Notes: a model not told the origin generated them from the sequence alone. A stretch of DNA of 62,409 nucleotides from an uncultured Clostridia bacterium (GCA_944328445.1 CALVHO010000011.1:1-62409); one strand, 5' to 3'. Positions 17,481 through 26,618 are shown, numbered from the stretch's first letter. Program-made: numbers and translations.

Positions 17481-18182
17481 TCAGGCCTGTTCGTGCGGTT
17501 CGCGGTCGTAGCCGCCCTGCCCGCCCGCGTAGAGGGAAAATTCACGGTCGAGGTCGCACTCCTCGGCGCTGTCGTACGCGGCCAGTTTGGACACGGAAAC
17601 TTCGTACGCGGTCATGGTTTTGGTCTCGTATTCGCTGATCTTTTTCTGGTATTCGCGGCTCTGGATGCGGCCCGAGAGGGCGATGCGGTCCCCCACCTGC
17701 AAATTTTTGACGAAGCGCGCGTTGCGCCCCCAGGCGATGCAGGGGATGTAATCGGACTTGTTGTACGCCCTGTTCACGGCCACCAACAGGTCGGCGATCT
17801 CGCGGTTGAAGGGGGTGGTGCGGTAGACGGGCGGCTTGCAGATGTAGCCGCTGAGCACGATGCTGTTGGGGTTTTTGCCCTGCGGCGCCTCGACGGGTTC
17901 GCGCACGAACACCGTCAGCATCAGCCGCGAGCGGCCGTTTTCGAGCTTGTTGTAGGAGCGGAACTGCCCCAGCGCGCACAAGGTGGCGCCCACTTTCAGG
18001 TCCCGTTCGGAAATGAGCCGTTCGGACACGGTCACGGGCAAAATGTCTGCCTGGCCCGAAAGGCGCATCACCTTCACTTTCAGCTCGTAAAAGCCTTCGC
18101 CGTACACCTCGTGCGAGAAGGCCGCGTCGCTGACGATCTCGCCCATGATGAATACTTTGTTGTTTTTCTCCGTTCCGTTCAT
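17481..18182 (-). CDS. Single-stranded-DNA-binding (OB-fold) protein, double-domain
   Basis: This is a 233-aa protein built of two OB-fold SSB-like halves. The first (about 8-95) opens NKVFIMGEIVSDAAFSHEVY. The second (about 105-205) contains NSIVLSGYICKPPVYRTTP, a canonical SSB block FNREIADLLVAVNRAYNKSD-YIPCIAWGRNA, and VGDRIALSGRIQSREYQKK. The length is about 1.5 times a normal Ssb. The usual acidic C-terminal tip is absent and the end reads YDREPHEQA. It may be an accessory or phage-derived SSB rather than the replicative one. The ATG (18182) follows GGAGG. Confidence 0.8.
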   Translation of the reverse strand: MNGTEKNNKVFIMGEIVSDAAFSHEVYGEGFYELKVKVMRLSGQADILPVTVSERLISERDLKVGATLCALGQFRSYNKLENGRSRLMLTVFVREPVEAPQGKNPNSIVLSGYICKPPVYRTTPFNREIADLLVAVNRAYNKSDYIPCIAWGRNARFVKNLQVGDRIALSGRIQSREYQKKISEYETKTMTAYEVSVSKLAAYDSAEECDLDREFSLYAGGQGGYDREPHEQA

Positions 18183-18292
18183 GAAACTGTCCTCCAATGC
18201 AAGCCGCAAGCGGCGTATTGCCAATGTTCGGTGTTGCCCCCGTTTTATAGCGCGCGAGCCGGGGCGGCGGGGCGCGGAAGGCGGCCCCGCGT

Positions 18293-19057
18293 TCAGCCCG
18301 CGGGGTGCTGGCGGCCCGCGGCGTCGATGGTGGAAGGGCCGCGGATGAGCAGCTCGCCCACGGGCACGAAGGTGTAGCCCGCGCTTTGCAGGGCGGAAAA
18401 GACGGCGGGCAGCGCCTCGGCGGTGTGCAGGCCGTTGTTGTGGCACAGGATGATGCTCCCCTGCCGCGCGCCGCCCGTCACCCGCAGGGCGATCTCGCTC
18501 GCGGAAAGGTCCTTCCAGTCGAGGCTGTCCACGTCCCACTGCACGGTGGTGTAGCCCTGCGCCGCGGCCGTTTCGATGAGTAGGTCGTCGTAGTCCCCGT
18601 ACGGGGCGCGGAAGAGCTCCACCTCTTTGCCCGTCACCTTTTCGATGGCCGCCGACGAGCTTTCCAGCTCGGCCGCGATGGCGGCGGCGGAGAGCTTCGA
18701 CATGTACGAATGCGTGGCGCTGTGCGTGCCGATCTCGTGGCCCGCGTCGGCGATCTTTTTCACGTATTCGGGGTACTTTTCCGCCCAGAACTGCACCATG
18801 AAGAAGGTGGCGCGCACGCCCGCGCGCTCCAATTCGCGCAGGATGGCGTCTGTATGCTCGGTGCCCCAGGCGCAATCGAAGGTGATGGCGAGCTTTTTTT
18901 CCGCCGTTTCCACCGAATAGACGGGCAGCTTGCGCACCGTTCCGCCCGTGAACAGGGCATAGGCGCCCGAAAAATGCACGCCCACGGCCAGCACGGCGAA
19001 CACCGCCGCCAGCGCGGCGCACGAAAGTAGGTTGCGCAGCCGCCATACCCGCACCAT
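18293..19057 (-). CDS. pdaB: Polysaccharide deacetylase, PdaB-like (sporulation)
   Basis: The protein is 254 aa with a short cytoplasmic start, one transmembrane helix (about 9-30) and a NodB domain outside. The catalytic motifs are visible: ITFDCAWGTEHTD (Asp and WG typical of PdaB), HEIGTHSATHSYMSKLS (zinc histidines), FRAPYGDYDD, WDVDSLDWKD and IILCHNNGLHT. PdaB-family enzymes act on peptidoglycan-derived substrates and are needed to maintain spores in Bacillus; the same role here is inferred from the family. The ATG at 19057 has GGAGGAAG upstream. It lies downstream of recF but is separated from it by a terminator. Confidence 0.85.
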   Translation of the reverse strand: MVRVWRLRNLLSCAALAAVFAVLAVGVHFSGAYALFTGGTVRKLPVYSVETAEKKLAITFDCAWGTEHTDAILRELERAGVRATFFMVQFWAEKYPEYVKKIADAGHEIGTHSATHSYMSKLSAAAIAAELESSSAAIEKVTGKEVELFRAPYGDYDDLLIETAAAQGYTTVQWDVDSLDWKDLSASEIALRVTGGARQGSIILCHNNGLHTAEALPAVFSALQSAGYTFVPVGELLIRGPSTIDAAGRQHPAG

Positions 19058-19188
19058 TTTTCCGCTTCCTCCCCATTTTACCGCCCGCGGCGGCGGATAT
19101 TTTCGGCCATCCTGTCGAAGAGGATGTTTTTTTGCCGAAAACCCCGCCCGCGTGCTTTCACGCTTGTTGTAGCATATGCGCCCCCGCC

Positions 19189-19253
19189 GCCGTATATGCC
19201 CGCCGTATATGCCCGCCGTATATGCCCGCCGTATATGCCCGCCGTATATGCCC
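19189..19253. repeat. Five tandem copies of a 13-bp repeat
   Basis: GCCGTATATGCCC is repeated exactly five times in a row (19189, 19202, 19215, 19228 and 19241). Each copy contains a GTATATG block. It lies in the 337-bp gap between recF and pdaB and codes for nothing evident. Confidence 0.95.
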
Positions 19254-19305
19254 GCCGCCCCGCGCGGATGCGCGGGGCGGCGGGCATACGATGCAAATGG
19301 CATGC

Positions 19306-19345
19306 AAAAAGCCGCGCCCGCAAGCGTGACGCTTGCGGGCGCGGC
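19306..19345 (-). terminator. Terminator of recF
   Basis: A 16-bp perfect stem (19311-19326 with 19330-19345, loop TGA) is followed on the minus strand by T5 (19310-19306), 50 bp past the recF stop. Confidence 0.9.
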
Positions 19346-19394
19346 GGGTACGGGCCGTCGGCCATATCTGATCATCGGTATGAGGCGGCGCGGG

Positions 19395-20492
19395 CTACTT
19401 GGCCCCGCCCGTGCGGACGATGGCGCCGCCGCGGATGCGGATCTTGTTCACCTGCCTGCCGAAGAGCACCTTTTCGGTGTGGGTACAGGTAAGGATGATC
19501 TGCACCCCCTCCATCTGCTGCAACAGCTTGCGGCGGCGGGAGAGGTCGAGCTCGCTCATGACGTCGTCGAGGATAAGGACGGGCGCTTCGCCCGCCACGG
19601 CGCGGAAGATCTCCACCTCGGCCAGTTTGAGCGCGAGCGCCGCCGTGCGCGCCTGCCCCTGCGAGCCGTACACGCGCGCCTCGTCCCCGTTGATGAAAAT
19701 TTTCAGATCGTCGCGGTGGGGGCCCGCGGCGGTAAAGCCCAGGCGCATATCGCGCTCGTAGTTGGAAGAGAGCTCGGCATAGAGCGCCTTTTCGGCCTCG
19801 GCGGCCGTCTGTTCGCGCCGCTCGGCGCGCACTTCCAGCGCCTCGGCGCCGTCCGTCAAAAAGGCGTGCTTTTCGGCGGCGTACGGGGCGAGGCTGCGCA
19901 CGAACTCGCCGCGGCGGGCGACGATCTCGCCGCCGTAGCGGCAAAGTTCGGCGTCCCACACGGGCAGCGTTTCCAAAACCAGGCCCGCGTCGCGCTCCTT
20001 CAAGAGGGCGTTGCGCTGTTCGAGGATGCGGTTGTAGCGGATGAGCGCCGTGTAGTAGCTTTTGGACATCTGCGAGAGGGACACGTTGAGGAAGCGGCGG
20101 CGCTCGTCCGGCCCGCCCTGGATGAGGCGCAGCTCCTCGGGGCTGAAAAAGACGCCGTTCACATTGCCGAGAAGTTCGGCGTTGCGGGAGATCTTGCCGC
20201 CGTTGACGCGCAGGGTGCGGGCGGATTCAAAGATCTCCGCCTCCACGCGCACGGTGCCGAAGCGGTTGCCCACGTCCGCGCCGATGAAGGCGCTCTCCTG
20301 CCCCGCGCGGATGAGCTGCCTGTCCTTATGGGTGCGCGGCGAGGTGCCCGTGCACAGGTAAAACACGGCCTCGGCGCAGTTGGTCTTGCCCTGCGCGTTG
20401 CGGCCGTAGAGCACGTTCACGCCCTCGTCGAAGACGAACTCCTCCTCGGCGTAATTCCTGAAATTTTTCAGACGCAGATTTTTTATTCTCAT
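19395..20492 (-). CDS. recF: DNA replication and repair protein RecF
   Basis: RecF is a 365-aa SMC-like ATPase that loads RecA at single-strand gaps with RecO and RecR. It opens with the family signature RIKNLRLKNFRNY. Walker A is YGRNAQGKTN (about 30). The ABC signature-like block is FTAAGPHRDDLK (about 260) and Walker B is VLILDDVMSELD (about 325), followed by ILTCTHTE. All motifs are intact. In most Firmicutes recF follows dnaA-dnaN in the same direction; here it is alone and divergent from dnaA. Its promoter overlaps the dnaA leader. Confidence 0.95.
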   Translation of the reverse strand: MRIKNLRLKNFRNYAEEEFVFDEGVNVLYGRNAQGKTNCAEAVFYLCTGTSPRTHKDRQLIRAGQESAFIGADVGNRFGTVRVEAEIFESARTLRVNGGKISRNAELLGNVNGVFFSPEELRLIQGGPDERRRFLNVSLSQMSKSYYTALIRYNRILEQRNALLKERDAGLVLETLPVWDAELCRYGGEIVARRGEFVRSLAPYAAEKHAFLTDGAEALEVRAERREQTAAEAEKALYAELSSNYERDMRLGFTAAGPHRDDLKIFINGDEARVYGSQGQARTAALALKLAEVEIFRAVAGEAPVLILDDVMSELDLSRRRKLLQQMEGVQIILTCTHTEKVLFGRQVNKIRIRGGAIVRTGGAK

Positions 20493-20507
20493 CGTTCTTG
20501 TTTTGGT

Positions 20508-20536
20508 TTGCTTTTCGGGCGAAAGTATACTATAAT
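20508..20536 (+). promoter_or_regulatory. dnaA promoter
   Basis: TTGCTT (20508-20513) and TATAAT (20531-20536) are spaced 17 bp apart. Transcription would start near 20543 and run through the recF promoter region. No TTATCCACA-type DnaA boxes were found nearby. Confidence 0.7.
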
Positions 20537-20591
20537 AGAATCCCGCGCGGCAGTGCGCGCGGGCGCGGGAAAAAGGGGCGCCCTTTCCTCT

Positions 20592-20620
20592 ATTATAGCA
20601 GAAAGGGACGCAAAACACAA
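20592..20620 (-). promoter_or_regulatory. recF promoter, facing the dnaA promoter
   Basis: On the minus strand TTGTGT (20620-20615) and TATAAT (20597-20592) are spaced by 17 bp. The two -10 regions form an inverted repeat (CTATAATAG and CTATTATAG), and the 5' leaders of recF and dnaA would overlap by roughly 40 nt. Confidence 0.65.
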
Positions 20621-20671
20621 AGCAAAAGAGAATTTTTCACGAAAAAAGAAAAAAGAGGCAGGTACACGGTC

Positions 20672-22021
20672 ATGGGCGAAAGCAAGCAATACGAATTTCT
20701 CTGGCAGCAGATCTGCGATGCGCTGCAAAAGACGCTCGCCACGGTCACCTACAACACCTACATCGCCAAGCTCGTGCCCGTCGACATCGACGGCACCAAG
20801 ATCGTATTGCAGACGGACGCCGAGATCTTCGCCAACTACATCAGCAAGAGCCTGACCGAGAAGATGAAGGAAGCCTTCAAAAAGGCGGACACGGGCATCA
20901 CCGACTTCGAGCTCGTCGTCACGGGCAACGACGGGGTCTACTATACCAGCGCCGAGGAAGAGGACGAGGACTACTCCCCCGTCGCGCTCGACCCGCGCTT
21001 TACCTTTGAATCGTTCGTGGCGGGCAAGAGCAACGAATTTGTGCTGGCCGCGGCCAAATCGGTGGCCAAAAACCCGGGCGCCAACTTCAACCCCCTCTAC
21101 ATCTACGGCGGCTCGGGGCTGGGCAAGACGCACCTGCTGCAATCCATCGCCAACTACATCGCCCTGCACAAGCCCTCGCTGAAAGTGCTGTACACCACCT
21201 GCGAAAAGTTCATCAACGAGCTCATCGACTCCATCTACCTCGGCCGCGGCGGCAACAACCGCGACATGCAGGCGCGCTTCCGCAACCGCTACCGCGGCGT
21301 CGACGTGCTGCTCATCGACGACGTGCAGTTTCTGGCCAAGAAGCAGGCGGTGCAGGAAGAGCTCTTCCACACCTTCAACGTGCTGCAATCGGAAAACAAG
21401 CAGGTGGTGCTCACCTCCGACGTGCCGCCCAAGGAGATCGCCACCCTCGAAGAGCGGCTGCGCACCCGCTTTGAAGGCGGGCTCATCGCCGACATCCAGC
21501 CGCCCGACAACGAGACGCGCATCGCCATCCTCAAACAGAAGGCTTCCGAACGCAAGACCATCCTCCCCGCCGACGTGCTCGAATTTTTGGCGCGCGACGC
21601 GGGCACGGACGTGCGCACCCTCGAAGGCAGGCTGACAAAGGTCATCTTCGCCAGCAAGCTGCACGAGCAGCCCATCACCCTCGAACTGGCGGCCAACGCG
21701 CTCAACGAGGCCGTCAGCGACGAGCACGAGGCCGTGACGGCCGAAAAGGTCATCGGCAGCGTCTGCGCCTTTTATAAGATCGGAAAGGACAAGCTGCTCG
21801 GCAAGAGCAAGAAAAAAGAACTCGTGCAGCCGCGCCAGATCTGCGCCTTTTTGATGTGCGAGATCTTGAACATCCCCCTCGTCTCCGTCGGAAACGCCAT
21901 GGGCGGCCGCGACCACACCACCGTCATCCACTCCCGCGACAAGATCGCCAACCTCATCAAGATCAACGACCGCATCGCCAAAGAGGTGGAGGACATCCGC
22001 AACATCATCTTGAAGCAATGA
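20672..22021 (+). CDS. dnaA: Chromosomal replication initiator protein DnaA
   Basis: DnaA is a 449-aa AAA+ initiator that binds DnaA boxes and melts oriC. Domain I spans about 1-85 (FLWQQICDALQKTLATVTYN). The linker is short. The AAA+ domain starts at NPLYIYGGSGLGKTHLLQS (Walker A, about 150). Walker B is VLLIDDVQFL (about 212), with sensor regions LTSDVPPKEI and LEERLRTRFEGGL. Domain IV carries the signature MGGRDHTTVIHSRDKI (about 412). The protein is complete. It is followed by mnmG, not dnaN. An ATG at 20672 gives the conserved N-terminus; GAGGCAGG lies upstream. Confidence 0.97.
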   Translation: MGESKQYEFLWQQICDALQKTLATVTYNTYIAKLVPVDIDGTKIVLQTDAEIFANYISKSLTEKMKEAFKKADTGITDFELVVTGNDGVYYTSAEEEDEDYSPVALDPRFTFESFVAGKSNEFVLAAAKSVAKNPGANFNPLYIYGGSGLGKTHLLQSIANYIALHKPSLKVLYTTCEKFINELIDSIYLGRGGNNRDMQARFRNRYRGVDVLLIDDVQFLAKKQAVQEELFHTFNVLQSENKQVVLTSDVPPKEIATLEERLRTRFEGGLIADIQPPDNETRIAILKQKASERKTILPADVLEFLARDAGTDVRTLEGRLTKVIFASKLHEQPITLELAANALNEAVSDEHEAVTAEKVIGSVCAFYKIGKDKLLGKSKKKELVQPRQICAFLMCEILNIPLVSVGNAMGGRDHTTVIHSRDKIANLIKINDRIAKEVEDIRNIILKQ

Positions 22022-22070
22022 CGTGCCGCGCCGAAAAGCGCGCACGGCAGCACCGCATGCACGGCATGCG

Positions 22071-22105
22071 CAAAGCGGCGGCAGGTTGCGGCCGCTTTGT
22101 ATTTT
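22071..22105 (+). terminator. Weak terminator/hairpin between dnaA and mnmG
   Basis: CAAAGCGGC pairs with GCCGCTTTG (loop of 11) and is followed by TATTTT. It may only partially uncouple mnmG from dnaA. Confidence 0.45.
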
Positions 22106-22128
22106 CCGTAAAACGAGGCAAACCGCCT

Positions 22129-24003
22129 ATGGTCACGAACACCTTCTACACAAAGGGATACCGCGCCGTCGTGGTGGGCGCGGGGCACGCGGGCTGCGAG
22201 GCCGCCCTCGCCCTGGCGCGCACGGGCATCCCCACCCTCATGCTCTCACTCAACCTCGACAGCGTCGCCTTCATGGCCTGCAACCCCTCCGTCGGCGGCA
22301 CGGCCAAGGGCCAGCTCGTGCGCGAGATCGACGCGCTGGGCGGCGAGATGGGCGTCAACGCCGACAGGACCGCCCTGCAAATGCGCATGCTCAACATCGG
22401 CAAGGGCGCGGCGGTGCAGAGCCTGCGCGCGCAGTCGGACAAGCATGCCTACCACATGCGCATGAAGCAGACGCTCGAAAACACCGAAAACCTCGCCATC
22501 CGCCAGGGCGAAGCGGCCGAAGTGCTCACCCGCGGCGGCAGGGTGTGCGGCGTGCGCACGGCCGTGGGCGAGGTCATCGAGGCGGAGGCCGTCGTTTTGG
22601 CCACGGGCGTGTACCTCAAAAGCGAGGTCATCGCGGGCGAATACAAACAAAGCAGCGGGCCCAACGGCTTCGCGCCCGCCGATCTTCTCACGCAAAACCT
22701 TGCAGACCTCGGCTTTTCGGTGCGGCGGTTCAAGACGGGCACCCCCGCCCGCGTGGACGGGCGGACCGTCGATTTTTCCAAATGCGAGCGGCAGGACGGA
22801 GACGCGGGGGTGTACCCCTTTTCCTACCTCACCGACGGGGTGCCGCAGCGGCAGCTCCCCTGCTACCTCACCTACACCAACGAGCGCACGCACGCCGTCA
22901 TCCGCGCCAACTTACACCGTTCGCCGCTGTACGCGGGCGTCATCAAGGGCACGGGCCCGCGCTACTGCCCCTCCATCGAGGACAAGGTGGTGCGCTTTGC
23001 CGACAAGGACCGCCACCAGATCTTTCTGGAACCCGAAAGCGCGGGTTCCAACGAGGTGTACGTGCAGGGCATGTCCTCCTCCCTCCCGCACGACGTGCAG
23101 CGGGAGATGTACCGCACCGTGGCGGGGCTGGAACGGTGCGAGATCATGCGCTACGCCTACGCCATCGAATACGACTGCATCGACACCCTCGACCTGTACC
23201 CCACCCTCGGCTACAAAAAGATCGAAGGGCTGTACACGGCGGGGCAGATCAACGGCACGAGCGGCTACGAGGAAGCGGCCGCCCAGGGGCTGATGGCGGG
23301 GCTGAACGCCTCGCTGTGGCTGCAAGGAAGGGAGCCGCTCGTGCTGCGGCGTGACGAGGCCTACATCGGCGTGCTCATCGACGACCTCGTGACCAAGGGC
23401 ACCAACGAGCCCTACCGCATGATGACCTCGCGCGCCGAGCACCGCATCCACCTGCGGCAGGACAACGCCGACCTGCGCCTGACCGAAAAGGGCTACGCCG
23501 CGGGGCTGGCGACCGACGAACGGTACCGCCGCTTCTGCGCCCGCAAAGAGGCGATCGGGCGCATCAAGGCGCGGCTGAACGAGCGCGTCTCCCCCCTGCG
23601 GTGCACAAATTTCATGACCGCGCACGGCTGCCCCGCGCCGTCGGGCGGCGTATCGTATGCCGACATGCTGCGCCGCGGCATCGCCGTGGAGGACATCTGC
23701 CGCGAATTTTCCGTCCTCGAAGGCGAACGGCCCGACGACGTCGACACCGCCGCCATCGACATCAAATACGAAGGGTATTTGAAGCGCGGCCTCGAACAGA
23801 TCGAAAAGGCGAAGCAGCTCGAAGACAAAAAACTGCCGCCCGACACCGACTACGAACAGATCGCGGGCCTGCGGCTGGAAGCGCGGCAAAAGCTGAACAA
23901 GATCCGCCCCGAAAACCTCGGGCAGGCGGGCCGCATCTCGGGCGTCAGCCCCGCAGACGTGGCCGTGCTGATGGTGTACCTAAGCACCCGCAAGCGCCCG
24001 TGA
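22129..24003 (+). CDS. mnmG: tRNA uridine-5-carboxymethylaminomethyl modification enzyme MnmG (GidA)
   Basis: MnmG (624 aa) is an FAD enzyme that with MnmE modifies U34 of tRNAs. The dinucleotide-binding motif VVGAGHAGCEAALA lies at about 15. The conserved CNPSVGGTAKG follows at about 47. The substrate region KTGTPARVDGRTVDFS and the tRNA-interacting segment SRAEHRIHLRQDNAD are present. The family motif GQINGTSGYEEAAAQGLMAG is at about 380, and the C-terminal helical MnmE-binding domain is complete. GAGG precedes the ATG. It sits downstream of dnaA; mnmE is not in the window. Confidence 0.96.
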   Translation: MVTNTFYTKGYRAVVVGAGHAGCEAALALARTGIPTLMLSLNLDSVAFMACNPSVGGTAKGQLVREIDALGGEMGVNADRTALQMRMLNIGKGAAVQSLRAQSDKHAYHMRMKQTLENTENLAIRQGEAAEVLTRGGRVCGVRTAVGEVIEAEAVVLATGVYLKSEVIAGEYKQSSGPNGFAPADLLTQNLADLGFSVRRFKTGTPARVDGRTVDFSKCERQDGDAGVYPFSYLTDGVPQRQLPCYLTYTNERTHAVIRANLHRSPLYAGVIKGTGPRYCPSIEDKVVRFADKDRHQIFLEPESAGSNEVYVQGMSSSLPHDVQREMYRTVAGLERCEIMRYAYAIEYDCIDTLDLYPTLGYKKIEGLYTAGQINGTSGYEEAAAQGLMAGLNASLWLQGREPLVLRRDEAYIGVLIDDLVTKGTNEPYRMMTSRAEHRIHLRQDNADLRLTEKGYAAGLATDERYRRFCARKEAIGRIKARLNERVSPLRCTNFMTAHGCPAPSGGVSYADMLRRGIAVEDICREFSVLEGERPDDVDTAAIDIKYEGYLKRGLEQIEKAKQLEDKKLPPDTDYEQIAGLRLEARQKLNKIRPENLGQAGRISGVSPADVAVLMVYLSTRKRP

Positions 24004-24063
24004 ACGCCCCATCGCTTCCGCCGCCGTGAACGCCCCATCGTCGCCGAGCGTGAACGCACGGAC

Positions 24064-24092
24064 CGACCTCCCCTTGCGGAGGGCGTTTTTTT
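24064..24092 (+). terminator. Terminator of mnmG
   Basis: CCTCC pairs with GGAGG, extended by flanking CG pairs, then T7. The preceding 60 bp carry three GTGAACGC words (24000, 24026 and 24050). The rest of 24093-24308 shows no recognisable site except a possible TATCAT at 24263. Confidence 0.7.
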
Positions 24093-24308
24093 ATGCGGGC
24101 GGCTTCCGCAGAGGCGGCGCGGGCGGGCGGGGCCAAGCCGCGGGCGGGGCCAAGCCGCGGGCGGGTCCGCTTTGCCGCCCGCTTCCCGCCGCGGGCGGGC
24201 AAAAGCGTGCAAAAGCCGCCCTTTTCGCCAAAAGGCGGCAAAATGTTCGCAGCGGCGCGTGGTATCATGCAGGAAAAACGCGCGCACCGCGCGCGCAGGC
24301 GGTGGAGC

Positions 24309-26618
24309 ATGTTCCCCTTGGCAAAGCCCGCAAACGGCGGGAAACTGTTTTTTTACTTCGCGCTCCTGGCGGGCATGGCGGCGATGAACTTCACCATGCG
24401 CACCTTCGAGCCCTTTTCGCTGGCGCTGTACGCGGCGGCCCTGGCCTGCGGCCTGCCCGCCCTGCCGATGACGGCGCTGTTCTGGCTGGCGGGGCTGCCG
24501 TGCCTGGCGGCCGTGCCCCTCGCCTTTGCCGTGTACGCGGCGCAGGGGGCGCTGCTCGGGGCGGTGTTCTTCGTCTACGGCCGCAAAAAGAGGGAGGCGG
24601 GCGCGGAGCTGGCGCTGTGGCTGTTGGCGGCGCTGCTGCCCTTCGCGCTGCTGTACGGGAAATTCCTCTACGCCAACTACCTGCGGGCGGCGCTGACGGC
24701 GGCGGCGCTGTACGCGCTGTGCTTCGTGTTCTACGGCGCGCTGCGCTTTGTGCTGCGGCGGGCGGGGCGGTGCCTGCCCGCGCCCGAAGAGCTGCTCTTT
24801 TGCGGGGCGGCGGCCGCCGCCGCGGGCATCGGCCTGTACAACGGCGCGGGGCCCTACGCCTACGAGGGCGCGGCGCTGCTGGCGCTGCTCCTCTCCTGCG
24901 CCGCCCTGCAAAGCGGGAACGCGGTGTTCTGCGCCTTCGTCCTGGCCGTACCGCCCGCCGTGTGCGAGAGCGTGGCCGCGGCCGCGCCCGTGCTCACCGC
25001 ACCCGCGGCGTACATACTCTTTGCGGCGCTGGCGCTGGCTTTTTTGCGCGCGGGAAAGCTCCCCGCGGCGCTGGCCGTCTTTTTGGCGGAGGCGGCAGTG
25101 CTCTACTTCACGCAATTTTACGCCGCCGATTCCCCCGCCGCGGCGCTGGCGGGGCCGCGCTTTTACCTGACCCTCCTGGTGCCGCTTTTGCCCTGCCTGG
25201 TGTTCGCGCTCATCCCCGAGCGCGCCACAAACGCCCTGGCGCGCAGGCTGCGGCGCTTCGGCGAACGGCCCCTGACGCGCGCGGGCATCGACCGCGACCG
25301 CCTGCGCACGGGCGAGCGGCTGTTCGAAATCTCCGCCGCCTTCCGCGAGATCGGCTACGCCTTCGCCGCGCCCGAAGAGGCGGACGGGCAGGACGCGCTG
25401 CAACAGTTCATGCTCGAACAGCTCGAAGGGGAGCACTGCGCCGCCTGCGAGCGGCGGGAAAGCTGCCTCGCGGAGGGCGCGGGCGGGGAACTTGCCAAGC
25501 TCGTGGCCGTGGGCGCGGCCAAGGGCAAGGTCAGCCTCATCGACCTGCCCTCCCGCCTGGCGGGCAGCTGCGCCGACCCCGCGGGGCTGCTGTTCTCGCT
25601 CAACAAACTGCTCGCCGAATACCGCCGCCGCGCCGCCGACGCGGAGAGCGCCGCACGCGGGCGGGCGCTGATGGCCGAGCTCGCGGCGGGGGTGGCCGGA
25701 GCGCTCAAAGAGCTGGCGCTGGAATTAAGCGTCCCCGCGGGCGGGCACGAGGAACAGGAGCGGCAGCTGCGCGCGGCGCTGGGGAGGGCAGGCGTGGCCT
25801 GCGGCGAGGTGCTCATCGGCGACGGGCGGAACGTGCTCATCGCCACCGAGGGCAGGGCGGACGGCGAAACGCTGCGCGCCGCCGTGGAGGAGGTGTGCGG
25901 CTTCCGCGCCGCGCCCGCGGCGCGGCGGGCGCTGACGGCGGGGCGGCAATGCTGGACCTTCCGCCCCCTGCCCCGCTTCGACGCCGCCTTCGGCGTGGCG
26001 GGGCGCACCAAGGACGGCGAAACGGCCTGCGGGGACACCCATTCGCTCACCCGCATCGACGAGCGCACCTTTTTGTGCGCCCTGGCCGACGGCATGGGCA
26101 GCGGCGCGGGGGCGCGGGAAGTCTCCGACCGCGCCCTGACGCTGTTGGAGAGCTTTTACCGCGCGGGCATGCGCGGCCCCTATGCCCTCGACGCCGTGAA
26201 CGGGCTGCTCGCGGCCACCCGCGACGAGAGCTTCGCCTGCGTCGACGCGGCGGCCGTCGACCTGGACACGGGGCGGGCGGACATCGTCAAGATCGGCTCG
26301 CCCGTCGGCTTTTTGCTCTCCGCCGAAAAGGCGGAACTGCTCGAAGGCGGCTCGCTGCCCCTGGGCATCCTCGACGCGGTGCGGCCCGCCGTATTCTCGC
26401 GCGAGCTGCGCGACGGCGACGTGCTGCTGTTTTTGAGCGACGGCATCGCCGACGCCTTCGGTTCGAGCGCCGACCTGGCCGAATTTTTGAGCCGCGAGAG
26501 CCTTTCCAACCCCCAGACGCTGGCCGACAGGCTGCTGGCCGCCGCCCTCGAACGGGCGGGCGGCGCCCGCGACGACATGACCGCCCTGGCCGTGCGCCTG
26601 TTTGAAAACGCCGCCTGA
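24309..26618 (+). CDS. spoIIE: Stage II sporulation protein E (SpoIIE), PP2C phosphatase
   Basis: The product is 769 aa from the ATG at 24309; upstream ATGs at 24243 and 24267 are alternatives with poorer ribosome sites. The N-terminus (about 10-320) has about ten transmembrane helices, then a cytoplasmic regulatory domain with a Cys-containing stretch (EHCAACERRESC, about 375), and a C-terminal PP2C domain. Phosphatase motifs are ALADGMGSGAGAR (about 595), VDAAAVDLDTG (about 640), LFLSDGIADAF (about 705) and ARDDMTALAVRLF at the end, so metal-binding aspartates are intact. SpoIIE dephosphorylates SpoIIAA to activate sigma-F and helps polar septation. The gene is monocistronic or heads the following genes. 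Confidence 0.9.
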   Translation: MFPLAKPANGGKLFFYFALLAGMAAMNFTMRTFEPFSLALYAAALACGLPALPMTALFWLAGLPCLAAVPLAFAVYAAQGALLGAVFFVYGRKKREAGAELALWLLAALLPFALLYGKFLYANYLRAALTAAALYALCFVFYGALRFVLRRAGRCLPAPEELLFCGAAAAAAGIGLYNGAGPYAYEGAALLALLLSCAALQSGNAVFCAFVLAVPPAVCESVAAAAPVLTAPAAYILFAALALAFLRAGKLPAALAVFLAEAAVLYFTQFYAADSPAAALAGPRFYLTLLVPLLPCLVFALIPERATNALARRLRRFGERPLTRAGIDRDRLRTGERLFEISAAFREIGYAFAAPEEADGQDALQQFMLEQLEGEHCAACERRESCLAEGAGGELAKLVAVGAAKGKVSLIDLPSRLAGSCADPAGLLFSLNKLLAEYRRRAADAESAARGRALMAELAAGVAGALKELALELSVPAGGHEEQERQLRAALGRAGVACGEVLIGDGRNVLIATEGRADGETLRAAVEEVCGFRAAPAARRALTAGRQCWTFRPLPRFDAAFGVAGRTKDGETACGDTHSLTRIDERTFLCALADGMGSGAGAREVSDRALTLLESFYRAGMRGPYALDAVNGLLAATRDESFACVDAAAVDLDTGRADIVKIGSPVGFLLSAEKAELLEGGSLPLGILDAVRPAVFSRELRDGDVLLFLSDGIADAFGSSADLAEFLSRESLSNPQTLADRLLAAALERAGGARDDMTALAVRLFENAA

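Noticed and set aside
19189..19253. CRISPR or oriC iterons
   Set aside because: The 13-bp units have no spacers and do not resemble DnaA boxes; a simple tandem repeat is the best description.
20493..20671. oriC between recF and dnaA
   Set aside because: No DnaA-box-like 9-mers were found. The inverted AT-rich blocks are explained by opposing -10 elements.
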